Shown here piece by piece: positions 1 through 9,768 of a stretch of 64,000 nt of DNA. The notes beneath the pieces were generated by a model that made no database searches, had not been told where the DNA came from, and was given only the letters and a program-made list of their open reading frames with translations. The position numbers were made by a program, and so were the translations under genes. The stretch lies in contig CAMVCZ010000011.1 of assembly GCA_947166105.1 (NCBI GenBank), positions 19,116 to 83,115 of the forward strand. The letters are read 5' to 3'. The DNA is from an uncultured Bacteroidales bacterium. Lineage in GTDB: Bacteria > Bacteroidota > Bacteroidia > Bacteroidales > F082. The stretch's first letter is position 1, and the number at the start of each line of letters is the position of its first letter.

Positions 1-848
1 TTGAGTGACAGGTTGGCCAAGGCTTTCACATAGCCGGTTTCCACATCCATTAGGATGGCGCAGCCTTGTTCGGCCTTGTTTTCCGTCAGGGTATTGTTGA
101 GGGCACTCTCCACAATGTCTTGCAGTTTGATGTCGAAAGTGGTGATGACATCGTTGCCGTTTTGCGCGTCGACGTCTTCGTCCGAATCGACGGGAATCCA
201 GTCGTTGTGGTGCAACCGCCTCACCAATTGGCGACCGTTTTGCCCTTTCAGGTAGTCGTTGTAGGCACCTTCAAGCCCGAAATAGTAGCCTTTTTCCTCG
301 TTGGCCATGCCGAGCATGAGGCTGGCGAGGTCCTTGTAAGGATGGCTGCGACGGATTTTCTTCTCGATGATGAGTCCGTTTTTGTAGCCTTTTTCCTTGA
401 AAACCACGAATTTCTGCATTTTGCGCAGTTGGGGTTGGGTGATGTTCAGGGCAATCTTGTAATGGCGGTTCTTTTTGGCCTTGCCAATGGCGAAAAACTC
501 TTTCCATTGGGCAGGGTTGCGGTGGGGCAGCAAACCTGACATCTGTACGCAAAGCGAATCAATGCTGTTGGCGAAAAGCACGGAGTCGACGGCCTTGTAG
601 TCGAAGAAGACATCGTAGAGCGGAATGGAGGTGGCCATCAGTTGGCCGTCGCTCGAGATGATGTTGCCGCGAGCAGCCTCCAAAACCCTGACGCGATACT
701 CGTTCTGCTCGGCCAATTCCATGAGTTCCTTGTTGTCGCGGGTCTGCACGAGGATGATTTTCGCGATGATGGCTATCCCGAAAATGAGGACGAGGAAATA
801 CACCAAATAGGTCTTCCAAAGGGTATCGGTTCTTGGGTCGATTTTCAT
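1..848 (-). CDS. ftsI: FtsI-type penicillin-binding protein, N-terminal part (runs off left edge)
   Basis: Minus-strand reading from ATG at 848 gives MKIDPRTDTLWKTYLVYFLVLIFGIAIIAKIILVQTRDNKELMELAEQNEYRVRVLEAARGNIISSDGQLMATSIPLYDVFF..., a TM segment plus class B PBP start; open to base 1; overlaps the upstream stop (ATGA); dcw order. Absent from the ORF track because it has no stop in the window. Confidence 0.88.
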   Translation of the reverse strand, partial: MKIDPRTDTLWKTYLVYFLVLIFGIAIIAKIILVQTRDNKELMELAEQNEYRVRVLEAARGNIISSDGQLMATSIPLYDVFFDYKAVDSVLFANSIDSLCVQMSGLLPHRNPAQWKEFFAIGKAKKNRHYKIALNITQPQLRKMQKFVVFKEKGYKNGLIIEKKIRRSHPYKDLASLMLGMANEEKGYYFGLEGAYNDYLKGQNGRQLVRRLHHNDWIPVDSDEDVDAQNGNDVITTFDIKLQDIVESALNNTLTENKAEQGCAILMDVETGYVKALANLSL

Positions 849-1210
849 GGCTTCTCCTGATTTTCGGGTTGTTCAATTTCGATGCGCTTCACGGGTTCGA
901 TAGCTTCCTTGAGTCCGGTGCCCACCAATTTCTTGGCTAATACCGACTGCTTCGAGGCCTCCATGATGGCCGACTTCACTTGCACATATTCCACTTGCAA
1001 GTCGTTGAGCCTGCGCGTGGTTTGGGTGAGTTCGCGGATGTTGCCCTCGGCAATGTAGGTGTTGGTGATGATGGCCATGAGCAACAGCGTGATATAGACC
1101 ATGAAGGGGAATTGCTTGCTGAATTCCTCCCTCACGAGAAGCGTGCCGTTCAAGATGGAGCCCATCAAGCCTTTGTTGCCTTTCTTTTTCTTGTCTTTCT
1201 GTTCTTTCAT
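845..1210 (-). CDS. FtsL-like small membrane protein
   Basis: 121 aa, one TM segment then coiled coil, between rsmH and ftsI. Confidence 0.7.
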   Translation of the reverse strand: MKEQKDKKKKGNKGLMGSILNGTLLVREEFSKQFPFMVYITLLLMAIITNTYIAEGNIRELTQTTRRLNDLQVEYVQVKSAIMEASKQSVLAKKLVGTGLKEAIEPVKRIEIEQPENQEKP

Positions 1211-1213
1211 GGC

Positions 1214-2107
1214 TTATTTCCTTTCTGCGATTCTGAGTTTCGCGCTGCGGGCGCGGCTGTTGCTTTCGGTTTCCTCGTCGGAGGGGACGATGGGCTTGCG
1301 CGTGATTATATTATAAGGTGTGAGCAGGTTGCCGAAAAAGTCTTTCTCCTCCTTGCCTTCTGCGTTGCCTGTTTTCATAAAGTTTTTTACCAAACGATCT
1401 TCGAGCGAGTGATATGACATCACGACGAGCCGACCGCCCGAAGCCAACATGTCAGGGCATTGGCCGAGGAATGTCGTGAGGGCTTCCAGCTCTTGGTTGA
1501 CCTCGATGCGAAGGGCTTGGAAAAGTTGCGCCAGCACCTTGTTTTCCTTGCCACGGGGCAAATGGCGTTGCACGGCCATTTTCAACTGCGCGGTGGTTTC
1601 GATGGGTTCCGCGTCGCGGGCCATGATGATGTCGGAGGCGATGAGTTGGGGTTGCTGCATCTCACCGTAAAGGCGCAAGATGCGGGTCAGGGCGGCGTGG
1701 TCGTAGGTGTTCACCACCGTGGCCGCGTCGTTGGGTGTCATTTGGCTCATGCGCATATCCAACGGACCGTCGAAGCGGGTGGAGAAACCCTTTTCGGGCG
1801 TGTCGAACTGGTGCGACGAAACGCCCAAGTCGGCAATCACGCCGTCAATCTTCCCGCCGTGGTAGAGTTGGACGAAGTTCTTGAAATACTTGAAATTCTG
1901 CGGAATGAATGTGAAACGCTCGTCGTCGAAAACATTCTGCGCTGCGTCTTCGTCTTGGTCGAAAGCGTAGAGATGGCCTGTGGTGAGGCGTTCCAAAATC
2001 GCCCTCGAATGGCCGCCGCCGCCAAAAGTGACATCGACATAAACGCCTTCGGGCTTGATGTTCAGTCCTTCGAGGCACTGTTCCAACATGACTGATTGGT
2101 GATACAT
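1214..2107 (-). CDS. rsmH: 16S rRNA (cytosine1402-N4)-methyltransferase RsmH/MraW
   Basis: MYHQSVMLEQCLEGLNIKPEGVYVDVTFGGGGHSRAIL... typical of RsmH; next to mraZ. Confidence 0.96.
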   Translation of the reverse strand: MYHQSVMLEQCLEGLNIKPEGVYVDVTFGGGGHSRAILERLTTGHLYAFDQDEDAAQNVFDDERFTFIPQNFKYFKNFVQLYHGGKIDGVIADLGVSSHQFDTPEKGFSTRFDGPLDMRMSQMTPNDAATVVNTYDHAALTRILRLYGEMQQPQLIASDIIMARDAEPIETTAQLKMAVQRHLPRGKENKVLAQLFQALRIEVNQELEALTTFLGQCPDMLASGGRLVVMSYHSLEDRLVKNFMKTGNAEGKEEKDFFGNLLTPYNIITRKPIVPSDEETESNSRARSAKLRIAERK

Positions 2108-2119
2108 GATGCCTCCTCC

Positions 2120-2569
2120 TTATTTAATGTTCTCGCTAAGCAGGTTGAAAAATTCCTCATCGTCGAGTTCGTTGATGGACTGGTCGTAACGCTCCTTGTC
2201 CCAGATTTCCATCTTCGTCGTGACCGAAGTGATGATGACGTCTTTCACGAGCGCACCCTTTTCGATGAGGTCTTTGGGAATTTGCAGACGACCGGTGGCA
2301 TCGAGTTTCACGAAGCGGGCACCGGCGTTGTACTTGCGCAGCACGGCCTCCTGCTTGGCAATGAATTGGCTGAAGGAGGCGCGCAGTTGGGCTTGCACCT
2401 CGTCCCAGTCTTTCCGTGTGTAGAGTTCGAGGCAGGTCGCATGAAGTCCGGGACGAAGCACGAAGCCTTCTTCCACCTGCTCACCCAGCTGTTCCTTGAA
2501 TTCTGAAGGAATCATCAGGCGGCCTTTGGCGTCCAACTTGCAATTGAAATGTCCTACCGGGTAACTCAT
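2120..2569 (-). CDS. mraZ: MraZ transcriptional regulator
   Basis: MSYPVGHFNCKLDAKGRLMIPSEFKEQLG...; start placed at 2569 rather than the ORF-track start 2626. Confidence 0.92.
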   Translation of the reverse strand: MSYPVGHFNCKLDAKGRLMIPSEFKEQLGEQVEEGFVLRPGLHATCLELYTRKDWDEVQAQLRASFSQFIAKQEAVLRKYNAGARFVKLDATGRLQIPKDLIEKGALVKDVIITSVTTKMEIWDKERYDQSINELDDEEFFNLLSENIK

Positions 2570-2836
2570 TTTTGTTCGTCTGTTTTTCAGGTGCAAAATT
2601 ATGCAATTTCTCCCACTTTGTGACACTTCGTACCACTTTTTTCTTAAAAGTTTTCAACCTCCATTGTTGATAACCTTGTGATAACTTGTTCATATTGTTG
2701 TTAAGGAATTATGGCTTAATGCGGAGGTGCTTTGTTGATAAAGGCGGTTTCGCTCTATTTGAAGGATTTTTGCCCGAAAAAGCCATTCCGATTTTTCTTT
2801 TTACTATTTTTGCCGATTGTAGAGAGTTTTTCGACT

Positions 2837-3709
2837 ATGGAAACGGAACAAAACAATTTGATTGACCTTCGGAAAATCTTCACGGCCAAGGTGCCCAAGT
2901 TGATGAAACACATGCCCGAATGGCTGTTCCGCAAGATTCAGCGGCTGCTGCACGAGGACGACATCAACGAGATTTTGACGAAGTATGCCGACCAACAGGG
3001 GCTTGACTTCATCAATGCGGTGGTGGCCGACTTCAACCTTGAGGTGGTGCTGCAAGGCGTTGATAATCTGATGGCTTCAGACCGTATCCTTGTGGCTTCC
3101 AACCATCCTTTGGGTGGCTTGGACGGCATCGCCTTGATAGGTGCCGTGGGCAATCATCGTGGCGAAACCCTTACCCCCGTCAACGACTTCCTGATGTTCG
3201 TGAAGAACCTGCAACCCATTTTTATCCCCGTGAGTAAAGTGGGCAGCGCGACGGCCAACCGCGAGGAGAGCCTGAAACTCTTCAACGAGACCTTCGCCGG
3301 CCCTGCCACGATTTGCTATTTCCCTTTCGGCCTCTGCTCGCGCAAGTCCAATGGCAAAATCATGGACTTGGACTGGAAAAAGACCTTCGTCACCAAGTCG
3401 CGGGCCAGCCAGCGCGACATTGTTCCCGTCCACATCGAAGGGCGCAACTCGAATTTCTTCTACAACCTTGCTCTATGGCGCAAACGCCTGGGAATCAAGG
3501 TGAACATTGAGATGGCTTTCCTCATCGACGAGTTTTTCAAGCAGCGCAACAAGCAACTGACCATCACCTTCGGCAAGCCCATCCCTTACCAGACTTTCGA
3601 CCATCGTTTCAGCGATGCGCAATGGGCCGAGAAACTGCGCACCTTCTCCTATCAACTGCCGAAAGACCCCAACCAGATTTTTGATCCCGAAAAAGAATAC
3701 ACGATATGA
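2837..3709 (+). CDS. PlsC-like O-acyltransferase (GlsA-like)
   Basis: ILVASNHPLGGLDG = NHxxxxD acyltransferase motif; overlaps the downstream GNAT/OlsB-like gene; start placed at METEQNN. Confidence 0.75.
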   Translation: METEQNNLIDLRKIFTAKVPKLMKHMPEWLFRKIQRLLHEDDINEILTKYADQQGLDFINAVVADFNLEVVLQGVDNLMASDRILVASNHPLGGLDGIALIGAVGNHRGETLTPVNDFLMFVKNLQPIFIPVSKVGSATANREESLKLFNETFAGPATICYFPFGLCSRKSNGKIMDLDWKKTFVTKSRASQRDIVPVHIEGRNSNFFYNLALWRKRLGIKVNIEMAFLIDEFFKQRNKQLTITFGKPIPYQTFDHRFSDAQWAEKLRTFSYQLPKDPNQIFDPEKEYTI

Positions 3710-4671
3710 AAGATATTATTGCACCGGTGCCTGTGGAGGCCATCATGGACGAGTTGACCCAAGACAAGTTCTTCCGCAAGACGAACAACGGCGGGAATGA
3801 GATTTACGTCCTCACCGCCCACGATTCGCCTAACATCATGCGCGAAATCGGTCGCCTGCGCGAAATCAGTTTCCGCGACTCGGGCGGCGGCACGGGCTTA
3901 GACTGCGACATCGACGAGTTCGATACCCGTGAAGAGGATTATTTCATTCAGTTAATTGTTTGGAATCCAGTCGACAAGGCCATCATGGGCGGCTATCGAT
4001 TCCTGCTTTGCGATGGTTTGCAAATCGACGAAAATGGACAAGTTGACACGCCCACGAGCGAGCTTTTCCACTATTCCGAGAAGTTTGTCAATGAGTATTT
4101 GCCTTATACCTTGGAGTTAGGTCGCTCGTTTGTGCAGCCCGACTACCAGCCCTCGAAAAGTTTGTCGAAGGGAATGTATTCCCTTGACAATCTGTGGGAT
4201 GGCTTAGGATCGTTGGTCGACCTCTATCCCGATGCGCAGTATTATTTCGGCAAGGTGACCATGTATCCGCATTTGGAACGCACCTCGCGCGACATGATTC
4301 TGTATTTCATGCAGAAACACTTCCCCGACAAGGATAAATTGGTGACGGTGCGCCCCGAACTCGACCTGCCCATCCTCACCGACCGCGCTTGGTTGGAGAG
4401 TCTTTTCTGTGCCGACAACTACCGCGACGATTACAAAACTTTGGTGCGTTTGGTGCGTGAGCGCGGTGCTGCCGTGCCTCCCTTGGTGAACGCCTACATG
4501 AACCTTTCGCCCACCTTGCGCTCGTTTGGCACGGCCCTCAATCCCGGCTTCGGCAAGGTGGAAGAAACGGGTATCTTGGTGACTATCAAAGACATGTTTG
4601 AGGAAAAGGTGAAACGCCACCTGACTTACGACAAAGACGAAACCCCATCACACTTGATTCAAATCAAATAA
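3706..4671 (+). CDS. GNAT-type N-acyltransferase (OlsB/GlsB-like)
   Basis: [28 protein letters not shown]...YFIQLIVWN...IMGGYR...[12 protein letters not shown], OlsB/hemolysin-family pattern; 4-nt overlap with upstream acyltransferase. Confidence 0.75.
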   Translation: MKDIIAPVPVEAIMDELTQDKFFRKTNNGGNEIYVLTAHDSPNIMREIGRLREISFRDSGGGTGLDCDIDEFDTREEDYFIQLIVWNPVDKAIMGGYRFLLCDGLQIDENGQVDTPTSELFHYSEKFVNEYLPYTLELGRSFVQPDYQPSKSLSKGMYSLDNLWDGLGSLVDLYPDAQYYFGKVTMYPHLERTSRDMILYFMQKHFPDKDKLVTVRPELDLPILTDRAWLESLFCADNYRDDYKTLVRLVRERGAAVPPLVNAYMNLSPTLRSFGTALNPGFGKVEETGILVTIKDMFEEKVKRHLTYDKDETPSHLIQIK

Positions 4672-4675
4672 AGAC

Positions 4676-5296
4676 ATGAATATCACGAAAGCCAATTTTT
4701 TGATGAGCAACACTCGTTTCGAGTTTTTGCCTAACGACAACATTCCCGAATATGCCTTCATCGGTCGCTCGAATGTGGGCAAGTCCTCGCTAATCAATAT
4801 GTTGGTGCAGCGGAGGGGTTTGGCCAAGACATCTTCCGTTCCGGGCAAGACGGTGGCCATCAACCACTTCATTATCAACGATTCATGGTATGTCGTCGAC
4901 CTGCCGGGCTATGGCTATGCGCAACACTCGAAGAAGACTCGCGAGCAGTGGCGCGTCATGATTAACAACTACATTTCGCGTCGGCGCAACTTGGTTTGCA
5001 CCTTCGTTCTCATCGATTCACGCATTGAGCCGCAAAACAACGACTTGGGCTTCGTGGAATGGTTGGGCGAGCATCAGGTGCCGTTCTGCATCGTCTTCAC
5101 CAAGGCCGACAAGGTTTCGAAGGCCGAATTGGACAGGAATGTCGAGGCTTTCAAGGCAAGGCTGTTAGAAGATTGGGAGGAACTGCCGCCCATCTTCATC
5201 ACTTCGTCGGAGAAAAAGACTGGCCGCGATGAGATTTTGGACTACATCGAAGCACAAAACGCGGAGGTGGCCAATTTGATGAATAAGAAGGATTAA
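4676..5296 (+). CDS. engB: Ribosome biogenesis GTP-binding protein EngB/YsxC
   Basis: [18 protein letters not shown]...VPGKT...VDLPGYGYA...TKADK G-motifs. Confidence 0.95.
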   Translation: MNITKANFLMSNTRFEFLPNDNIPEYAFIGRSNVGKSSLINMLVQRRGLAKTSSVPGKTVAINHFIINDSWYVVDLPGYGYAQHSKKTREQWRVMINNYISRRRNLVCTFVLIDSRIEPQNNDLGFVEWLGEHQVPFCIVFTKADKVSKAELDRNVEAFKARLLEDWEELPPIFITSSEKKTGRDEILDYIEAQNAEVANLMNKKD

Positions 5297-5372
5297 TTAA
5301 TTATAAATCAATCAAAAAAAGAGAACGACTGAAAAGCCGCTCTCTTTTTCTTTTTCGGAAAATCCGAATCGT

Positions 5373-5918
5373 TTAGTTCTCAGCCTTGATGTTGTCCATA
5401 CCGACCTGTACGGCCTGCATGTTCAGCGGGATGAGCTTGTGGGCACGCTCCGGCAAGCTGTGGCGCAAACCCTCTTCGACGTTCTTGTTGTCGATGATGG
5501 GACGCACCTTCAGGAAGGCACCCAAGATGATCATGTTGAACACCTTGCTGTTGCCCATATCGGAGGCGAGTTGTGCGCCTTCGATGCTGTAGATGTGGAT
5601 GTCCTTGCGGGTGGGCTTGTGGGTGATGCCGTTGGGGTCGTAGATGAGGTATCCACCGGGCTTCACTTTGTCCTCAAACTTGTCGAGTGACTGCTGATTC
5701 AGAATGACGGCAGTGTCGAAAGCGTTGAGGATGGGGGAGCACACGCGCTCGTCGCTGACGATAACGGTCACGTTGGCCGTACCGCCACGCATCTCGGGGC
5801 CGTATGAAGGCATCCAGCTGACTTCCTTGTCCTGCATGATACCACTGTAAGCAAGGATCTTACCCATTGACAAGACACCTTGTCCGCCGAAACCGGCTAT
5901 AATAATTTCTTCTGTCAT
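5373..5918 (-). CDS. 2-oxoacid:ferredoxin oxidoreductase gamma subunit
   Basis: IIIAGFGGQGVLSMGKILAY...PSYGPEMRGG; operon context. Confidence 0.92.
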   Translation of the reverse strand: MTEEIIIAGFGGQGVLSMGKILAYSGIMQDKEVSWMPSYGPEMRGGTANVTVIVSDERVCSPILNAFDTAVILNQQSLDKFEDKVKPGGYLIYDPNGITHKPTRKDIHIYSIEGAQLASDMGNSKVFNMIILGAFLKVRPIIDNKNVEEGLRHSLPERAHKLIPLNMQAVQVGMDNIKAEN

Positions 5919-5935
5919 TGCTTTGTCGTTTTTAG

Positions 5936-6745
5936 TTATTTCTTAATCAGCTCGAAATTGTCCTTGAGGTCGCCCAAAGGATAGACGGGCAGCATGTTGT
6001 CTTGCAGCCACTTGTTGGCGTCGACGGCGCTCATCTTCCAGTTGGAGTTGCAGTTCGAAACGATTTCAACGAAGTTGACACCGTTCTTGTTCTCAATCTG
6101 GTTCTGGAAAGCCTTCTTGATGGCCTTCTTGCAGTTGCGCACGGCGGCGGCGCTGAACACAGCCTGACGGGTGACGTAGCGCGTGCCGGGCAGCTGGGCC
6201 AGCAGTTGGGTGATTTGGAGCGGGAAACCGTTGTTCGGGGTTCCATCGGGCCACTGAGGCATACGGCCGTAAGGCGTGGTGGCGGTCTTCATGCCCACGA
6301 GGGTGGTAGGAGCCATCTGGCCACCGGTCATGCCGTAGATACCGTTGTTGACGAAGATCATGGTGATGTTCTCACCGCGGTTGCAGGTGTGGATGGTCTC
6401 GCAGGTACCGATGGCAGCGAGGTCACCGTCGCCTTGATAGGAGAACACGACCTTGTCGGGCCACACGCGCTTGATACCCGTGGCACACGCCGGAGCGCGG
6501 CCGTGGGCAGCCTCGACGAAGTCGACGTCGAAATAGTCGTAAGCCATAACGGCGCAACCCACGGGGGAGACACCGATGGTACGGTCGTCAACGCCAAGCT
6601 CTTCGAGCACTTCAGCGATGATGCGGTGCACGGTGCCGTGACCGCAGCCGGGGCAGTAGTGGAAAGGTTTTTCCGTCAGCAGCTTTGATTTTTCGTAAAC
6701 CAAGTTTTCAGGCTGGATGATATCTTGTAATGTGATTTCTGCCAT
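5936..6745 (-). CDS. 2-oxoacid:ferredoxin oxidoreductase beta (TPP-binding) subunit
   Basis: HYCPGCGHGTVHRII...GDGDLAAIGTCE...NNGIYGMTGGQ. Confidence 0.93.
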   Translation of the reverse strand: MAEITLQDIIQPENLVYEKSKLLTEKPFHYCPGCGHGTVHRIIAEVLEELGVDDRTIGVSPVGCAVMAYDYFDVDFVEAAHGRAPACATGIKRVWPDKVVFSYQGDGDLAAIGTCETIHTCNRGENITMIFVNNGIYGMTGGQMAPTTLVGMKTATTPYGRMPQWPDGTPNNGFPLQITQLLAQLPGTRYVTRQAVFSAAAVRNCKKAIKKAFQNQIENKNGVNFVEIVSNCNSNWKMSAVDANKWLQDNMLPVYPLGDLKDNFELIKK

Positions 6746-6749
6746 TGTC

Positions 6750-7835
6750 TTATTCTCCTATAATTTGTTTCTTCATAGCTTCGAGAACTTCTTCCGGGGT
6801 GTGGATGATGCCACCGACGCGGCCAAAGTGTTCGGCCTTGGCGCGACCGTTGCAGGCCAGCAGCACGTCTTCGATCATCTGACCGCAGCTCAATTCGACT
6901 GAAAGGAATCCCTTGACACCCTTGTCGATGAGGTTGCGGATGGCTTGGGTGGGGTAGGGCCACAGGGTGATGGGACGGAGCAGACCGACCTTCAGGCCTT
7001 CAGCACGACCGAGTTGCACCGACTTCTGGGCGATACGGGCGCTGGAGCCATAGGCGACGAACACGTAGTCGGCATCGTCGCAGTCGATCATTTCGTAGCG
7101 GACTTCATTCTTGGTCACTTCGTCGTATTTGCGTTGGAGGTGACGGTTGTGCTCTTCCATGCGGGCTGAGTCGAGGTCCAAGGAAGTGATCACGCGGTGT
7201 TGCGTGCCACGCTTGCGGCCGGTGAGAGCCCAAGGATACTTGGCTTTGATTTCCTCTTCGGTGAGGCGGGCCTTCTGCTCGGGCAGGACGACCTTTTCCA
7301 TCATCTGGCCGATGGCACCGTCTGAGAGGATGCACACTGCCATACGATACTTGAATGCGAGGTCGAAGCCCAGCGGCACGAAGTCAGCCATTTCCTGGAC
7401 GGAGGCAGGAGCGAGGACGATGTTACGATAGTCGCCATTGCCACCACCCTTGGTGTTCTGGAAATAGTCGGCCTGTGAGGGTTGGATGGTACCCAGACCC
7501 GGGCCGCCACGCACCACGTCAGCAAAGACGCAAGGCACTTCGGCGCCGGCGATGTAGGCCAAACCTTCCTGCTTCAGGCACACGCCCGGGCTTGAGGAAG
7601 AGGTCATCACGCGCTTTCCGGCTGCACCGGCGGCATACACCATGTTGATGGCGGCCAATTCACTTTCTGCTTGAAGAACGACCATTCCGGTGCGTTCGTA
7701 AGGGTTCTGTTCCGACAGATACTCAATCACTTCCGACTGGGGGGTGATAGGATATCCGAAATAAGCATCGGCGCCGCAGCGGATGGCGGCCTCGGCCAAT
7801 GCCTCGTTACCCTTCATCAGTTTTAATTCTCCCAT
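6750..7835 (-). CDS. 2-oxoacid:ferredoxin oxidoreductase alpha subunit (VorB/KorA type)
   Basis: MKGNEALAEAAIRCGADAYFGYPITPQSEV...; operon context. Confidence 0.93.
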   Translation of the reverse strand: MGELKLMKGNEALAEAAIRCGADAYFGYPITPQSEVIEYLSEQNPYERTGMVVLQAESELAAINMVYAAGAAGKRVMTSSSSPGVCLKQEGLAYIAGAEVPCVFADVVRGGPGLGTIQPSQADYFQNTKGGGNGDYRNIVLAPASVQEMADFVPLGFDLAFKYRMAVCILSDGAIGQMMEKVVLPEQKARLTEEEIKAKYPWALTGRKRGTQHRVITSLDLDSARMEEHNRHLQRKYDEVTKNEVRYEMIDCDDADYVFVAYGSSARIAQKSVQLGRAEGLKVGLLRPITLWPYPTQAIRNLIDKGVKGFLSVELSCGQMIEDVLLACNGRAKAEHFGRVGGIIHTPEEVLEAMKKQIIGE

Positions 7836-7873
7836 TATGTAAGATTTTTTGATTTGTTAGACAATTGGTTGGA

Positions 7874-8098
7874 TTACAAGGCTTTCTTGTAGACTTTGAT
7901 GACGCCGTCGGGGCAGGTGATGCCGCAGCTCGCGCAGCCTATGCAGGCTTCGGGATTGGCCATGAATGCGTAATTGTAACCTTTACCGTTTACTTCTTTT
8001 GCCAATTCGATGACACCGCAGGGGCAGGCCGTGATGCACACGCCACAGCCTTTGCAACGCTCGATGTCAACAACGATGGCTCCTCTGAATTTTGCCAT
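7874..8098 (-). CDS. 2x[4Fe-4S] ferredoxin subunit
   Basis: CKGCGVCITACPCG and CIGCASCGITCP clusters. Confidence 0.92.
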   Translation of the reverse strand: MAKFRGAIVVDIERCKGCGVCITACPCGVIELAKEVNGKGYNYAFMANPEACIGCASCGITCPDGVIKVYKKAL

Positions 8099-8238
8099 AT
8101 TGATTAAGTTTTAGAATTTGTTGTTTCGTTTTTTAATGAGCCACGAAATTAGGGATTTTTGGGCAAATGGTGTTCGAGTTTTCGTTTTATTTCTGGGAAA
8201 TTCGATAATTTAGATTGATTTTAAATAAATTATCCTTG

Positions 8239-8262
8239 TCGCAATCTGCGTCCTCGCAGATT
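8239..8262. repeat. Short perfect hairpin CAATCTGCG-tcctcg-type loop-CGCAGATTG
   Basis: Inverted 9-mers in AT-rich intergenic DNA. Confidence 0.5.
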
Positions 8263-8524
8263 GAAAGGGTAATAATGTAATGATAAAATGCTGGAATCAA
8301 GCGAATAACAGCATGTTTGGTTCCTAATACATTATATTAGTTGACCGACATTGGCAATCCTATTATTGGCGTTTAGTTCTTGCTCTAAAATGTCGTAAAT
8401 GTATGCCATCCGTTTGCAATAGAGCGTCAAATCCTCCACCGTGTTCTCAAAGGAATCTCTTTAAAAGAGTCATTTTTAATTCGATAATGCCTTCAACAAC
8501 TCAACAATACCATGCCATCACCTA

Positions 8525-8818
8525 TCATCCAAAGTATTCCACCAAACCAAAGATGGCGAGGGCAAGGAAAAAGAATTGGATGGCATAACCTATGGCAGTC
8601 ATAAAACGACTCCCTGCCAAATCCTTTCTGCTCTTGACCCAAAACCAACGGGGCGGCACCGTGTCAGCCCAACCGACAATGCCAACCACAAGACCGAGGA
8701 CCGCACTCAACGCACCCACAATAAGTGATGCGGGAGAAGGATCTTCAAGCAGGTATAGTCCACCGAGTATTATTGCTATTGGACTAATGAATTGGAATAT
8801 CCAAAGAAATATTGCCAT
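8525..8818 (-). CDS. Small membrane protein, unknown
   Basis: 97 aa with three hydrophobic segments; abuts 8819 ORF with no gap. Confidence 0.6.
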   Translation of the reverse strand: MAIFLWIFQFISPIAIILGGLYLLEDPSPASLIVGALSAVLGLVVGIVGWADTVPPRWFWVKSRKDLAGSRFMTAIGYAIQFFFLALAIFGLVEYFG

Positions 8819-9280
8819 TTATCCACGTATTCTTTTGTAAATAGTAGTGTTTATAAAACGTTTGTAGGGCAACCAAAAGTACCGGTAATTTTCAGAAGTG
8901 TAGTGATTGACAAAGCCGAGACTTTTTAGGAAACGTGTTGTTCGAGTGTTTTCCAATGTGCACTGGGAACGTACAGCCTTACCATCTTTAAATAACCTTT
9001 CTATTAGGGTAATCATTGCCTCATAGCTGTCCCATGCTGAACCGCTCCAACAACCTCCATGAATCTGTACTTGATTGCCTCTCCATAATTCTTCTATTAA
9101 CAGGGCAAACGCCACAGGAGTGTTTGCCCTGTTATATGCCACATATCCATGGACAAAATCTTGCTGGAGTATCTCCCTTAGTTCTTTGTCGGTAGAAATA
9201 CCAGAGAAAATATTATTCCAATCGTGTTCGGAAAAGCGTGACACGATTTCCTCATCGCACAAACGACGCCAATCAATCAT
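8819..9280 (-). CDS. GNAT-like acetyltransferase
   Basis: TPVAFALLIEELWRGNQVQIHGGCWSG...NTRTTRFLKSLGFVNH resembles a GNAT core with the C-terminal 'N...LGF' segment. Confidence 0.6.
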   Translation of the reverse strand: MIDWRRLCDEEIVSRFSEHDWNNIFSGISTDKELREILQQDFVHGYVAYNRANTPVAFALLIEELWRGNQVQIHGGCWSGSAWDSYEAMITLIERLFKDGKAVRSQCTLENTRTTRFLKSLGFVNHYTSENYRYFWLPYKRFINTTIYKRIRG

Positions 9281-9490
9281 TTATTTCCTTTTTTTTGCTT
9301 GTTCTTTGGCAATCTTTAGATTTTCCTTTGCGCGGGCTAGGTGTTCTTTATTTTGTGCAATGAGTTTACGAACAGCTTCTTTGCGAGTCTTTGAGATATT
9401 TGGGCTCTTCAATTCGGCTTGATAATTTGCAATGACTTTTTGATAGTTTTTCACAGTCTGTTCTGCATTTTCAACATTTGTTGTACCCAT
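9281..9490 (-). CDS. Small coiled-coil protein, unknown
   Basis: 69 aa heptad/Lys-rich; stop abuts next start. Confidence 0.5.
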   Translation of the reverse strand: MGTTNVENAEQTVKNYQKVIANYQAELKSPNISKTRKEAVRKLIAQNKEHLARAKENLKIAKEQAKKRK

Positions 9491-9542
9491 GTTTTTGTAG
9501 GCCAGTTATATCCCATCGGCCTCATCGGTTTTTGTTGCTAAT

Positions 9543-9760
9543 CTATAGTTTAATATAAACTATGTAAATGTGGTCGGTATCAATATGCTTATCAATAAGT
9601 TCTACGCAATCATCGCCATAGAGTTCTTTCATTGCAATGCGAGCTTTGGAAACATCCTGTATTACCATGAACTTGTAGCAATCATCTACATTATCAATGT
9701 CACCTTTGGTTTTTCCGTTGCGAAGCCCTTGATTGAAATATCCAAAGAAATATTGCCATA
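9543..9760 (-). pseudogene. Chimeric remnant: 5' end of an 8525-8818-like gene joined to the 3' end of an 11960-12619 paralogue
   Basis: Minus strand reads MAIFLWIFQS... (27-nt near-copy of 8792-8818), then in another frame KTKGDIDNVDDCYKFMVIQDVSKARIAMKELYGDDCVELIDKHIDTDHIYIVYIKL*, colinear with GKGKFDKNYTDRCDKFMVLLEMQDSNKVKDAMHNLL...NIDTKHIYIVYIQL. Confidence 0.75.
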
Positions 9761-9768
9761 CAACAGTT

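Noticed and set aside
271-876. Two minus-strand ORFs (93 and 105 aa) over the left edge
   Set aside because: Wrong frames; the genuine frame is the edge-truncated ftsI, 1-848.
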